This document shows positions 16,284 through 24,646 of a stretch of DNA of 39,479 bases, piece by piece (the stretch's first letter is position 1; the number at the start of each line of letters is the position of its first letter). Under the pieces are notes generated by a model. That model was given only the letters and a program-made list of their open reading frames with translations. It was not told where the DNA came from and did not search any database. Both the position numbers and the translations under genes were made by a program. This DNA is from Bacillota bacterium (lineage in GTDB: Bacteria > Bacillota > Clostridia > Christensenellales > UMGS416): contig JAEYPH010000118.1 of assembly GCA_023410875.1 (NCBI GenBank), forward strand, positions 1-39,479, read 5' to 3'.

Positions 16284-18029
16284 TTATTTCTTGGAGCGTT
16301 CCGCGATCTGGCGGTTGACCTCATCCAGATATGCCTTGTAGTTGACCTTTTCCAGTTCGGCCATATAGCCGTCCCAGGCGGCGTCAAACTTATCGGCGTC
16401 TTCCACGATGATGCGGGGCAGATACTTGTTTTCCAGTTCGGTGATCTTGTTGAGGGCGATTTTGGCGTCGGAGCCATCCTCGATGGTGTAAGACCACACG
16501 GGATAGTAAGCCGGCATCACGTCGTACGAGGAGGGGTTCAGGAACTCGGTGGGCAGCTTGAAGCCATACTTGGCCAGGAATTCCTGGTCATACTTGGCCT
16601 GCGTGGCGACCACCTCGCCGGGTTGTTCGCCGGGGGCGCACCAGTTGCCGTCGGGGAAGATGCCCTGGATCTTGGGGAATTGATCCAACAGCTGGCCGGC
16701 CATGTTCTTGACAACCCAGGCTCTGTCCTGCGCGTTGTTGCGCTGCTCCTCGGTGCGGGAGAACACGCCCTTGGCGTCCACCTGGTAGTTCACGCCCTCG
16801 ATGCCCCACTGCAGCAGCTTCTGCATGTCTTCGCCCAGCATGAAATCGATGTACTGCAAGGCGCGCTTGGGGTCTTTGCAATCCACGGTCAGGCCCATGC
16901 CATTGCCGCCGGCGAAGGAAGGAGCGTCCAGATAAGCGCCCTTGTATCCTTCATAGGTGATGTCCATCGCAATGTAGGTTCTGTTCCACTTTTCCGCGGC
17001 CCGCAGCGGGCGTTCGCCGTCCTGGAAGTTCCAGAACTGGTCGAACATGCCCAGCACGCGGCCGGTGGAGATCTTGGCCAGATACTGGTCGTAGTTCTGG
17101 GTGAAGGTCTCAGCGGAGATCAAGCCCTTGTGGTACACTTCGTTGAGCTTCTTGTAGTATCTCTTGGCATAGTCCTTGTTCTGATACAGGTCGGCCTGCA
17201 GCGTGGTCTGGTCCACCACGACGTCACCGTCGTTGGGTTGGCCGATCAGGTGCTGCGCAGCGTTCTTCAGGCAGAAGGAGCGCCAGTCATAGGACAGGAT
17301 TTCAAAACCCACCGTGGGCTGGCCGTCGATTGTCGGATATTTCTTCGCGTAGTTTTCGATCAGCGTGAAGTATTCGTCCAGCGTCTTGGGCTTGGGATAG
17401 CCAGCGTCGGCCAGCACGTCTTTCTGAATCCAGAATCCCGGGCCGTTGTGATAGGTTGGGAACCAATCGCCATAGTAGCGGCCCCAGTTGTCCAGCAGCA
17501 GAATCTGGTTTTTGCCGCCGCTGGCCGCCCGCAGCTTGTCCATATAGGGTTCATAGTGCTTCATGATGTTGGGGTAGCCGCCGATCAGATCGTCCAGCGG
17601 CATGAACACGCCGGCCTCCATGGCGGTGGCGCGGGATTGGCTGGGGTTCATCAGGTCCGGGAAATCGCCGGAGGCAATGATGACGCCCATCTTCTGGGCC
17701 AGGTCGCCCACCAGGAACTCGAACTCGATGGTGACGCCGGTGGTCTCCTGTACCTTCTTTGCAACAGGGTTGTCTTCGGAGGGAGCCTGCTGCTGGTCGC
17801 CGGAGAACATCGTGAACGTGATGGGTTCCAGGCTCGCGGTGGGGGTGGGCGCGGGCTCAGTGGAGGCCGGCGCCTCCGATGTCGGCGCCGTTGTTGCGGC
17901 CTTGGTCGGCTGTACCGACGCGGAGGCGGAAGCGGAAGCGACAGGTTCGTTTGTCTGGCAGCCCGCGAGCAGCAGCGCGAGAGTCAGCAGGGAGACGGTC
18001 AGCAGTGACAGGGTCTTGACCAATCTCAT
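16284..18029 (-). CDS. Extracellular sugar-binding lipoprotein, LplA/YtcQ type
   Basis: 581 residues. Lipoprotein signal with lipobox L-A-G-C at residue 24 (LLALLLAGCQ in outline), followed by an Ala/Ser/Thr/Pro-rich spacer to about residue 68. The mature part starts ITFTMFSGDQQ and has the typical family features VQETTGVTIEFEF and GDFPDLM, then large aromatic-rich lobes (NWGRYYGDWFPTYHNG). At over 550 residues it fits the large LplA/YtcQ-type binding proteins that take oligosaccharides rather than free sugars. Start ATG with AAGGAGG six bases upstream. First gene of the importer operon, directly after the two-component genes. It probably delivers its ligand to the two following permeases at the outer face of the membrane. 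Confidence 0.92.
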   Translation of the reverse strand: MRLVKTLSLLTVSLLTLALLLAGCQTNEPVASASASASVQPTKAATTAPTSEAPASTEPAPTPTASLEPITFTMFSGDQQQAPSEDNPVAKKVQETTGVTIEFEFLVGDLAQKMGVIIASGDFPDLMNPSQSRATAMEAGVFMPLDDLIGGYPNIMKHYEPYMDKLRAASGGKNQILLLDNWGRYYGDWFPTYHNGPGFWIQKDVLADAGYPKPKTLDEYFTLIENYAKKYPTIDGQPTVGFEILSYDWRSFCLKNAAQHLIGQPNDGDVVVDQTTLQADLYQNKDYAKRYYKKLNEVYHKGLISAETFTQNYDQYLAKISTGRVLGMFDQFWNFQDGERPLRAAEKWNRTYIAMDITYEGYKGAYLDAPSFAGGNGMGLTVDCKDPKRALQYIDFMLGEDMQKLLQWGIEGVNYQVDAKGVFSRTEEQRNNAQDRAWVVKNMAGQLLDQFPKIQGIFPDGNWCAPGEQPGEVVATQAKYDQEFLAKYGFKLPTEFLNPSSYDVMPAYYPVWSYTIEDGSDAKIALNKITELENKYLPRIIVEDADKFDAAWDGYMAELEKVNYKAYLDEVNRQIAERSKK

Positions 18030-18064
18030 ACAAGTACCTCCTTACCGTATTTTGTTGCAAATTC

Positions 18065-18090
18065 ATTATAAAATAATGTGCATATTGCAC
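18065..18090 (-). promoter_or_regulatory. Putative promoter/operator of the sugar importer operon
   Basis: On the minus strand a TATAAT -10 box (18070-18065) is preceded by the perfect 13-base palindrome GTGCAATATGCAC (18090-18078), which covers the -35/spacer region where no good -35 is seen. It lies 36 bases before the binding-protein start codon. A weak -35 plus an upstream palindrome fits activation by the adjacent AraC-type response regulator, but AraC-type sites are usually direct repeats, so the binding protein is uncertain. Confidence 0.5.
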
Positions 18091-18156
18091 TCCCTACAGA
18101 AACTATAGTGTTTTCTTTGTTTTTTATAGGGGTCAAAAAAGAACGGGAGCTGAAGC

Positions 18157-19722
18157 CTAGCGATGCTGGCGGCGGGGTGCGGCAGCTTCGCTCTGGCTGC
18201 GGTATTCGGAGGGCGTGCGGCCGGTGTACTCTACAAATTTGCACGAGAAGTAATTGGGATCGTCAAATCCTGTCTCCAGAGCGACCTCGTATATTCTGCG
18301 GGCTGTGCCGGCCAGCAGTTCCTTGGCTCTTTCCATGCGCACGGAGTTGATATAGTGGTTCAGCGGGCAGCCCATCTTCCTGGCGAACTGCTGCCCCAGG
18401 TAGGCAGGGTTCACATAGAAGCGTTCGGCGATGTCGTTGATCTTCAGTGGCTGCGCATAGTTCTCATCCACGTACCGAACCACCCTGGTGACGATGTCGG
18501 CATGTTCGGCCTTTTTGCCGGCCACGGAGAGCTCGCTGCAGGCGGTGCAAAATTGAACCGCCAGCTGCCCCAGACTGTGTATGCTGATTCGGTTCTGAAT
18601 GCCTTTGAAAAAGGCGTACTGCTCCAGCACCATGCCGATGTCCTCTCTGCTTTCCGAGAGAATTTGCAGCACCGAGGCCATAGCGCTGTCCAGATGAACC
18701 AGGGCTATTTCCGGCGCCACCTTCAACTGGGTGAAATGCTCCACCATCTCGGATACGCTGTGCGCCAGGCGCTCCATATCGTTTTTGCGGAAAGCCGCGA
18801 TGATCTTGACTCCCAGGCCGTTGTCCTGACAGACCTTGCAGAACGTCTCCTCGCGGATATCGTCGTAAAACACGATGGATGCCTTGTTCAGGTAGAACAG
18901 CCTGCTGCGGCATTGGGAGATCGACTGCACCGACTGGTGCAGGTCCCGCATGCCTGCTGCAAGGGCGCCCACCAGGATGTCCGCGCTTATCTCTGCGGCG
19001 TTGTACAGGCGGTCCTGCAGAAAATGGGCGAAGAGACGCGGACTGAGGCCATGGGGTTGCAGCAGGCTTTTTCCGGCCACGATGTTGCAGCGATCCCTGT
19101 CCTGCCGCAGGACAAAGCGCATATTGGATTTGCCCAGCAGGCCGGTCAGGGTGTTGAAGAGGTCCGGTCCTCCTTGCGCACGCAAGCTGCTCAGCGATGC
19201 GTATTCCACGCGGCGCTCCACGGCGAGGTAACGCAAACCGGCTTGTTCCTCATCCGTGGGAAAGGCTTCGCCCATGGCCGGCTGCAGCCCGGCTATGCAG
19301 CCGTTGATGCAGGATTGTATGCGCATGCTCTTGCGGATCTCTTTTTCATCCAGCACCGCCTTGATGTCCAGCAACGCGCCGTACAGCTCCGGTTCGTCGA
19401 TGGGCTTGAGGATGTAGCTTTTTACGTTGTATTGCATGGCCGTGCGGGCATACTGAAAATCGGAAAAACCGCTCAGGATGATGAACTCCACATCCTGCGC
19501 CATGTGCCTGCGCACATGCTCGAGCATCTTGAGACCGTCCATTTCGGGCATGCGCACATCGGTGACGACCAGGTCGGGCCGCAGCGACGGTATCAGAGCG
19601 ATGGCTTCCACGCCGTTGCGCGCCGTACCCACCACCTCATAGCCCAGTTCGGACCATCGGATCATCCTGCACAGCCCGTCGATGATCTGCTTTTCGTCGT
19701 CCACAATGATGACCCTATACAT
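18157..19722 (-). CDS. Response regulator with AraC-type DNA-binding domain (YesN-like)
   Basis: 521 residues. An N-terminal receiver domain has the acidic pocket D8-D9, phospho-acceptor D55 (VVTDVRMPEMDG) and the conserved Lys in YILKP. A long middle region (~130-400) of the YesN type is not otherwise recognisable. The C-terminal ~100 residues form a double helix-turn-helix AraC domain: LKINDIAERFYVNPAYLGQQF and IYEVALETGFDDPNYFSCKF, then TGRTPSEYR. It probably activates the adjacent importer operon when phosphorylated by the kinase encoded just upstream. The start overlaps the kinase stop by eight bases (ATGTATAG), suggesting translational coupling. Confidence 0.93.
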   Translation of the reverse strand: MYRVIIVDDEKQIIDGLCRMIRWSELGYEVVGTARNGVEAIALIPSLRPDLVVTDVRMPEMDGLKMLEHVRRHMAQDVEFIILSGFSDFQYARTAMQYNVKSYILKPIDEPELYGALLDIKAVLDEKEIRKSMRIQSCINGCIAGLQPAMGEAFPTDEEQAGLRYLAVERRVEYASLSSLRAQGGPDLFNTLTGLLGKSNMRFVLRQDRDRCNIVAGKSLLQPHGLSPRLFAHFLQDRLYNAAEISADILVGALAAGMRDLHQSVQSISQCRSRLFYLNKASIVFYDDIREETFCKVCQDNGLGVKIIAAFRKNDMERLAHSVSEMVEHFTQLKVAPEIALVHLDSAMASVLQILSESREDIGMVLEQYAFFKGIQNRISIHSLGQLAVQFCTACSELSVAGKKAEHADIVTRVVRYVDENYAQPLKINDIAERFYVNPAYLGQQFARKMGCPLNHYINSVRMERAKELLAGTARRIYEVALETGFDDPNYFSCKFVEYTGRTPSEYRSQSEAAAPRRQHR

Positions 19723-21490
19723 GGTTCTGCTCTTTCAACCACGCATGATCCAGCGTCAGCGTGATTTCAGTGTATTTCCCCGGCTCGCTATCAAACCGGA
19801 AGGAGCAGTGCTCGTCATAATACAGCCGCAGCCTGCCCAGTACATTTTTGATGCCAATCCCAGGGCTGTCCGAGGATTCCAGGCCGTTCAACTGCTCGGC
19901 GGTCATGCCCTTGCCGTTGTCATACACCTTTAGTTCCACCTGGCCCTCTGCTAGCCGCGCCGTCACGCGAATCTTTTTGAGGCCGCCAGTTTCGGACAGG
20001 CCGTGCTCGCAGGCGTTGTCCACCAGCGATTGCAGCGTCATCTTGGGTATTTTCACATCCAGCAACTGCTGGTCTGCGGTTATCTCGAAATCCATCTCCT
20101 CTTCGTAGCGGTACTGTTGGATTTCCAGATACTCCTTGATGAAGTCCAGCTCTTCGCGCAGAGAGATCAGATCGTCGTTCCATGTCAGCAGCTTGCGGAA
20201 CAGCCTGGACATGTATTTGACAATCCTCGATGTTTCAAACTCGTTGCGCAGATAAGCTTTGATGCGAATGGTCTCCAGCACATTGAACATGAAGTGCGGA
20301 TTGACCTGGCATTGCAGCGCGTTGAGTTCGGACTGCTTCTTGAGCAGTTCCAGACGGGTTTCCTTGAGCTTGGCCTTGTACACGTCCTCGATGAGCAGGC
20401 GAATTTTGGTGATCATCTTGTTCATGGACGAGATCAGCAGGCCCACTTCGTCGCTGCCCCGGTCGGATTCGGAGATCAGGTTGTATTCCTCCCGGGAAAC
20501 CTTGCCCATGTGCTCCACGAGCATGGAAATGCGTTTGTAAAGTGAGGAGGAAATCGTATAGATGATCGCGCTGGCAAAAACCGTCGTCGCGGTGATCAGC
20601 ACCATCATCTGCAGCCAGTTCACCCGAAAAGCGTCACCGACAAAGTCTTCATCCAGCACGCACACCACCCGCCAGCCTTCCATGGCGCCTATGGAGGATT
20701 CCAGCACCACAGAATCGGCCGACAAACCGGCGGTATCAAAGGCCGGGTATTGGGCGTCCGTATCCGGCGCGCCGCGGTTGGTCTGCGCGATGACGTTCCC
20801 CAGATTGTCTATCACATATACCGTGCCCGGCAGCGATTCGCCGGAGAGGATCTTGCCCAGCATGGTGGGCTGGAACGTAATCTTGACGAAGTGGTGGTAT
20901 TTCTGACTGTACAGATAATTGAGCTTGCGAAAAAAGGACACTGAGCGTACCCGGGCGGAACTTGCGAAAACTTCGTCGGTGTGGGCGAGAAAGGCCGCGC
21001 GCCCGTCGGTGAGGGCATATTTCTGATACCAGTCGGTTTGCAGCACGTTGCCGTCGATGCGGTGCAGATGGTTGCCGTTGAGCAGCGTGCCGTTGTCGGT
21101 GAAAACGGTGAACAGCACGATGCTTGTGTTATAAGGCAGAACTTTGCTCCATGCGTCTTTCAGATACGCGTTGTAATCATCCAGGCACTTCCTGCGGTTG
21201 TCATAGGGACGGTTGATGTAGTCATACATCGCCTCGTCGGGATAAATAAGATTGGAAAGCTCGATGGCGCTGATGGCGTTGACCTCAATGGCCGCGCTGA
21301 TGCGATCCACCGATTGCCGGTAGAGGATGAGCTTCTCCTTGCGGGCGCTTTGCAGTGTGGATGTGTAGATCGTGGAGGAGAAAATGATCGTCGGGATCAG
21401 CACACAGAACAGATAAATCAGCAACAGCTTGGTGCGGATGCTGATGTTGATCAGCTTCAGCCTTCTGAAGACCTCGTTGGCATGCTGCAT
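19715..21490 (-). CDS. Sensor histidine kinase, YesM type
   Basis: 591 residues. A first transmembrane helix (TKLLLIYLFCVLIPTIIFSS, residues ~19-38) and a second near 295-320 (MMVLITATTVFASAIIYTI) enclose an extracellular dCache-like sensor. A HAMP linker follows, then the His_kinase domain with H399 in QVNPHFMFNVLETI, and the HATPase_c domain with LVDNACEHGLSE and VYDNGKGM. This is the LytS/YesM architecture used for sensing sugars or cell-surface cues. Start chosen: ATG 21490, which gives a short basic N-terminus before helix 1. The ribosome-binding site there is weak (GGTGA), so the start is uncertain. Operon partner: the response regulator, with overlapping genes. Confidence 0.92.
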   Translation of the reverse strand: MQHANEVFRRLKLINISIRTKLLLIYLFCVLIPTIIFSSTIYTSTLQSARKEKLILYRQSVDRISAAIEVNAISAIELSNLIYPDEAMYDYINRPYDNRRKCLDDYNAYLKDAWSKVLPYNTSIVLFTVFTDNGTLLNGNHLHRIDGNVLQTDWYQKYALTDGRAAFLAHTDEVFASSARVRSVSFFRKLNYLYSQKYHHFVKITFQPTMLGKILSGESLPGTVYVIDNLGNVIAQTNRGAPDTDAQYPAFDTAGLSADSVVLESSIGAMEGWRVVCVLDEDFVGDAFRVNWLQMMVLITATTVFASAIIYTISSSLYKRISMLVEHMGKVSREEYNLISESDRGSDEVGLLISSMNKMITKIRLLIEDVYKAKLKETRLELLKKQSELNALQCQVNPHFMFNVLETIRIKAYLRNEFETSRIVKYMSRLFRKLLTWNDDLISLREELDFIKEYLEIQQYRYEEEMDFEITADQQLLDVKIPKMTLQSLVDNACEHGLSETGGLKKIRVTARLAEGQVELKVYDNGKGMTAEQLNGLESSDSPGIGIKNVLGRLRLYYDEHCSFRFDSEPGKYTEITLTLDHAWLKEQNHV

Positions 21491-21652
21491 GATGTTCACC
21501 GGCTGGCATATTGTGCACTTCGTCTGTCGCACCTTATATAAAGTAACAAAAGAAACGCTTCCAGTCAATCGGTGGAATGCCATATGTTGCGCAAAAGATA
21601 TAAAGCGCCATATTATGACAAAATGTGCTCTGCTTTGCCTGTGTTCCGGTTT

Positions 21653-22999
21653 TTACCTTCTGATCTGATACCCAAAGCTGTGCTGGGCGATGGCCTCGCG
21701 CACCTTGGCCTCGTCCTTGGCGTCGGCTTCGGAGAGGCCGATGTCGCCGGGCAGCAGACAGGAGAAGGCCACCATGCCCAAGCCCTTTTCATAGGTGCGC
21801 TGCTCCTCATAGGTGTTGCGGAAGTAGCCGGGCACACCCTCGGCGATGTAGCGCACGGTCATGACGCCGGCGGGCAGGTCCAGCTCCGTGATTGTGGCCC
21901 TCACGGTGACCTTGCTGCCGCCCAGCGTGGCGCTGTGGCTCCAGGACGCGCCCTGATCCAGCGGCAGGCGCACGAGCACCAGGTTGTGCAGGCGGCTGTT
22001 GATGTCTGGCGTGCCGCGGCCGCTGTTCACGACCCGCTCGGTAACGTTGCCTTTTTGGTTGTTCAGATGATATTCGACGGAGAACTTTTCCTCCAGGCCG
22101 CGACCGTCGGCATATTGCCCGCTGTAAAGATAGATTGCGCCTTCCGAGGTCTTGGTCTTGAGCGACAGGGAGCCCTTGTGACCATATTCTGCCAGGCCGT
22201 AGAAGGTGAACTCCTGATTGAGCGGTGGCAGCCAGTCTTCCAGCGTGCCTGCCGGTACAGCCGCCGCCGGCTCGGTGCGCAGCGCGTAGCCCACGGTGAA
22301 GTTGTCTTGAGGATCGCCGAACTGCCGCTCGAAGCGCGTGACGCCGACGCCCTGGGTGAATTCCCGCCGTTCAAAATAGCTGTCGTCGTCGGCGCGGTAG
22401 TCCACATGATACACGCTGCGGCCTTCCACGGTGCGCGCCGATGTGATCGTGCAGTCCAGCGTCAGCGTACGCCCGTCGGCGTCGGTGACCGTCTGGCTCC
22501 ATGTTGCTCCCTGCTGCAGCGGCAGGCGCAGCAGCTCCAGCTGGGGCACCTGGCTGTCCAGCAGTTGGGTCCCCTGGCTGCGCTGGCTCAGCGTGCCGTC
22601 GGCAATGGTGTATAGAATGGTGAAGGAGTGGTCGCGCCCCGATTCCCCTGCGGACATGTCATCTACCTCGCCGGTGATGTCATACTCCACGCGGTCCTGC
22701 TGGCGGCGCACGTCCTGGAGCGTCATCGTGTGCCCGTACTCCGCGGATCCCTCATATTGCCACTCATAGCCCTTTGCGTCTGGAAACAGCGCCGCCAGTT
22801 GGGCATCGGCTTCGCCGGCTGATGGGCTGGCAGGCGTGGCCGAGGGCGCATTGGACGGCGTTGGGATCTCGCTGGCTGTGGCGGCGGGAGCGGCGCTGGC
22901 GCTGGGCTGTATCCCCGGCGTACCAATGGGAGCCACGGGCTCGCAGCCTGCCACTACTACAACCAAAGCCATGACCAGAAGCAGCCATACTCTTTTCAT
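21653..22999 (-). CDS. Lipoprotein with two homologous domains, function unknown
   Basis: 448 residues. A short lipoprotein signal with lipobox V-A-G-C19, then an Ala/Pro/Ser-rich spacer to ~62. The rest is two copies of a ~165-residue beta-rich domain. Matching phrases are SAEYGHTMTLQDV versus LAEYGHKGSLSLKT, LLRLPLQQGATWSQTV versus LVRLPLDQGASWSHSA, and EFTQGVGVTRFERQF versus TYEKGLGMVAFSCLL. I do not recognise a named family, although similar domains occur in Firmicute lipoproteins. It is predicted to sit on the outer face of the membrane. Start: ATG 22999 with AAGGA upstream; an open frame runs 63 codons further but covers the promoter. It ends 69 bases upstream of the kinase-side intergenic region and has no clear operon partner. 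Confidence 0.8.
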   Translation of the reverse strand: MKRVWLLLVMALVVVVAGCEPVAPIGTPGIQPSASAAPAATASEIPTPSNAPSATPASPSAGEADAQLAALFPDAKGYEWQYEGSAEYGHTMTLQDVRRQQDRVEYDITGEVDDMSAGESGRDHSFTILYTIADGTLSQRSQGTQLLDSQVPQLELLRLPLQQGATWSQTVTDADGRTLTLDCTITSARTVEGRSVYHVDYRADDDSYFERREFTQGVGVTRFERQFGDPQDNFTVGYALRTEPAAAVPAGTLEDWLPPLNQEFTFYGLAEYGHKGSLSLKTKTSEGAIYLYSGQYADGRGLEEKFSVEYHLNNQKGNVTERVVNSGRGTPDINSRLHNLVLVRLPLDQGASWSHSATLGGSKVTVRATITELDLPAGVMTVRYIAEGVPGYFRNTYEEQRTYEKGLGMVAFSCLLPGDIGLSEADAKDEAKVREAIAQHSFGYQIRR

Positions 23000-23042
23000 G
23001 CCTGCACCATCCTTTTTTATGAGATTGATCGGATTCCACACT

Positions 23043-23072
23043 AGTATATGCATGGCTGCCGGATTCACACAA
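23043..23072 (-). promoter_or_regulatory. Putative promoter of the duplicated-domain lipoprotein gene
   Basis: Minus strand: TTGTGT (23072-23067), 18-base spacer, TATACT (23048-23043), 44 bases before the start codon. Divergent from the promoter at 23115. Confidence 0.5.
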
Positions 23073-23114
23073 GCAGGGTATGGCCGGCCAACCATTCCTC
23101 GGCAATGTCGTTTC

Positions 23115-23143
23115 TTGTAAATTCCAATTCTGTGCATTATGAT
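23115..23143 (+). promoter_or_regulatory. Promoter of the LCP gene and following operon
   Basis: TTGTAA (23115-23120), 17-base spacer, TATGAT (23138-23143), 48 bases before the GTG start codon. Good boxes with ideal spacing. Confidence 0.7.
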
Positions 23144-23190
23144 ATCCGTGCGGGAAACGCTAGGCTCATACCCAATGAGGAGCGCCAACC

Positions 23191-24297
23191 GTGAACGAAT
23201 CGCAAGACCATTCCCCGCAGGGGGAAGCCCTGCCGCCGTCCCAGGATGAGAACCGCCAGGGGCGCGGCGCCCGGCGCAGGAAGAGCCCGCTCCATCGCGC
23301 GCTCAACGTGGTGTTGGTGGTGCTGCTGACCGTCGCTGCGGCGTTGGCCGGCATGCTGTGGCAGACGGTGCGAAACAGCGGCGCCATCGAGAACTTGCCC
23401 ATCGTGACCGCGCCCACCCGCGGCGTGCAGCTGACGCCGCCGCCGGACTTGGAACCCGGTGAGGAAAGCCTGGACGATGAACCGCTGGCCGAGAGCGAGC
23501 CTGACGCCTATGACCGCACACCGATCTACGCCGTCGCGCCACGGGATGCCGACGTCCTGAACATCCTGGTGCTGGGGCTGGACACCCGCACCCGCGGCGG
23601 CGCCGGCCGCAGCGATGTCAACATGATCGTCAGCATTCGCCGCTCCAACGGCACGGTGAAGCTGGCCAGCGTTCTGCGCGACACGCTGGTGCCCATCGAG
23701 GACCACGGCTGGAACCGGCTCAACGCCGCCTATCTGCTGGGCGGTCCGGGCCGCAGCGTAAACACCGTCAACCAGGTGCTGGGCACCGACGTGCAGCGTT
23801 ACGTCAAGCTGGATTTCTTCGCCATCAGCGACATCATCGACGCCGTGGGCGGCGTGCAGGTGGAGCTGACCGAGGCGGAGGTGGATTGGCTGCGCAAGGA
23901 CGGCGTCAAAATCCCCGCGGGCGCGGGTCTTAAGCAACTGGACGGCGCCAAGGCGCTGGCCTATGCCCGCATTCGCAAGCTGGACAGCGACTTCCAGCGC
24001 ACTCAGCGCCAGCGCAACGTGATGGCCGCGGCGCTCAAGAACCTGCGGGGCATGTCCCCGGTGCAGCTGGCGACGCTGTTGCGCAAGCTGCTGCCCCAGG
24101 TGCGCACCAACATCGGCAGCGGCGAGATCCTCACGCTGGCCACCAGCGTCGTGAGCGCCCGCGGCCAGGAGATCCAGCAATTGACAATACCTGTCAAAGG
24201 GTCCTATTCCTTCAAGAAATACAAGGGCATGTCCATCATCTCCGCGGATTTTGAAAAAAACGCACAGGCGCTGCAGGAATTCCTCTATGGAGAGTAG
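23191..24297 (+). CDS. LytR-CpsA-Psr (LCP) family glycopolymer ligase
   Basis: 368 residues. LCP proteins attach teichoic-acid-like or capsular polymers to peptidoglycan at the outer face of the membrane. A cytoplasmic basic N-terminus (RQGRGARRRKS) and one transmembrane helix (VVLVVLLTVAAALAGMLW, ~41-58) are followed by a disordered stretch. The LCP domain starts at ~122: LNILVLGLDTRTR, GRSDVNMIVSIRR, LASVLRDTLVPI (phosphate-binding Arg), AAYLLGG, VGGVQVELTEAEVDW and the hallmark LAYARIRKLDSDFQRTQRQR. The start is GTG with GAGGAG eight bases upstream. It leads a run of closely spaced genes on the same strand up to 27193. Confidence 0.92.
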   Translation: MNESQDHSPQGEALPPSQDENRQGRGARRRKSPLHRALNVVLVVLLTVAAALAGMLWQTVRNSGAIENLPIVTAPTRGVQLTPPPDLEPGEESLDDEPLAESEPDAYDRTPIYAVAPRDADVLNILVLGLDTRTRGGAGRSDVNMIVSIRRSNGTVKLASVLRDTLVPIEDHGWNRLNAAYLLGGPGRSVNTVNQVLGTDVQRYVKLDFFAISDIIDAVGGVQVELTEAEVDWLRKDGVKIPAGAGLKQLDGAKALAYARIRKLDSDFQRTQRQRNVMAAALKNLRGMSPVQLATLLRKLLPQVRTNIGSGEILTLATSVVSARGQEIQQLTIPVKGSYSFKKYKGMSIISADFEKNAQALQEFLYGE

Positions 24298-24329
24298 CGC
24301 CTGACGCGCTGGAGCAGGAGGCAATCCAT

Positions 24330-24629
24330 ATGAGCAAGAATCCCCTTTCCGTCATCTACGACAATGACCCGGCCCTGGCCAAGCTCATCGGAGAATCGAT
24401 GAAGCTGGCCTTTGAGGACGGCGCCATCAGCGCCAAGCACAAGGCGCTCATCGCCCTGGCAATAGACGCCGCCAAGGGCGCCGCCGACGGCGTGCGCTCG
24501 CTGGCCCAGCAGGCCATGCGCGCCGGCGCCACCCGCGAGGAAATTTTGGAGACGCTGCACGTCGTGTATGCCGTGTGCGGCGGCAGCTCCATGTTCACCG
24601 CCGCCGCCGGGCTGGACGGCGTGCTCTAG
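24330..24629 (+). CDS. Carboxymuconolactone decarboxylase-fold (AhpD-like) protein without the redox Cys
   Basis: 99 residues, all-helical CMD/AhpD fold: ISAKHKALIALAIDAAKG, then AMRAGATREEILETLHVVYAVCGG. In redox-active AhpD-type members the region after AAKG carries a C-x-x-C pair and a nearby His; here it reads AADGVRSLAQQ, so A51, G54 and L58 stand where Cys, Cys and His are expected. The only Cys is C83 in the last helix. It is therefore unlikely to be a thiol peroxidase partner, and its role is unknown. Start ATG with AGGAGG about eight bases upstream. It sits 32 bp after the LCP gene and 17 bp before the PhzF-like gene, probably one operon. Confidence 0.8.
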   Translation: MSKNPLSVIYDNDPALAKLIGESMKLAFEDGAISAKHKALIALAIDAAKGAADGVRSLAQQAMRAGATREEILETLHVVYAVCGGSSMFTAAAGLDGVL

Positions 24630-24646
24630 GCGCGCCGGACGACTCC

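Noticed and set aside
16113..18008. 631-residue plus-strand open frame
   Set aside because: Antisense to the sugar-binding lipoprotein; composition (Gly/Val/His-rich) is typical of a shadow frame.
18163..19764. 533-residue plus-strand open frame
   Set aside because: Antisense to the AraC-type response regulator, whose receiver and HTH motifs are unambiguous.
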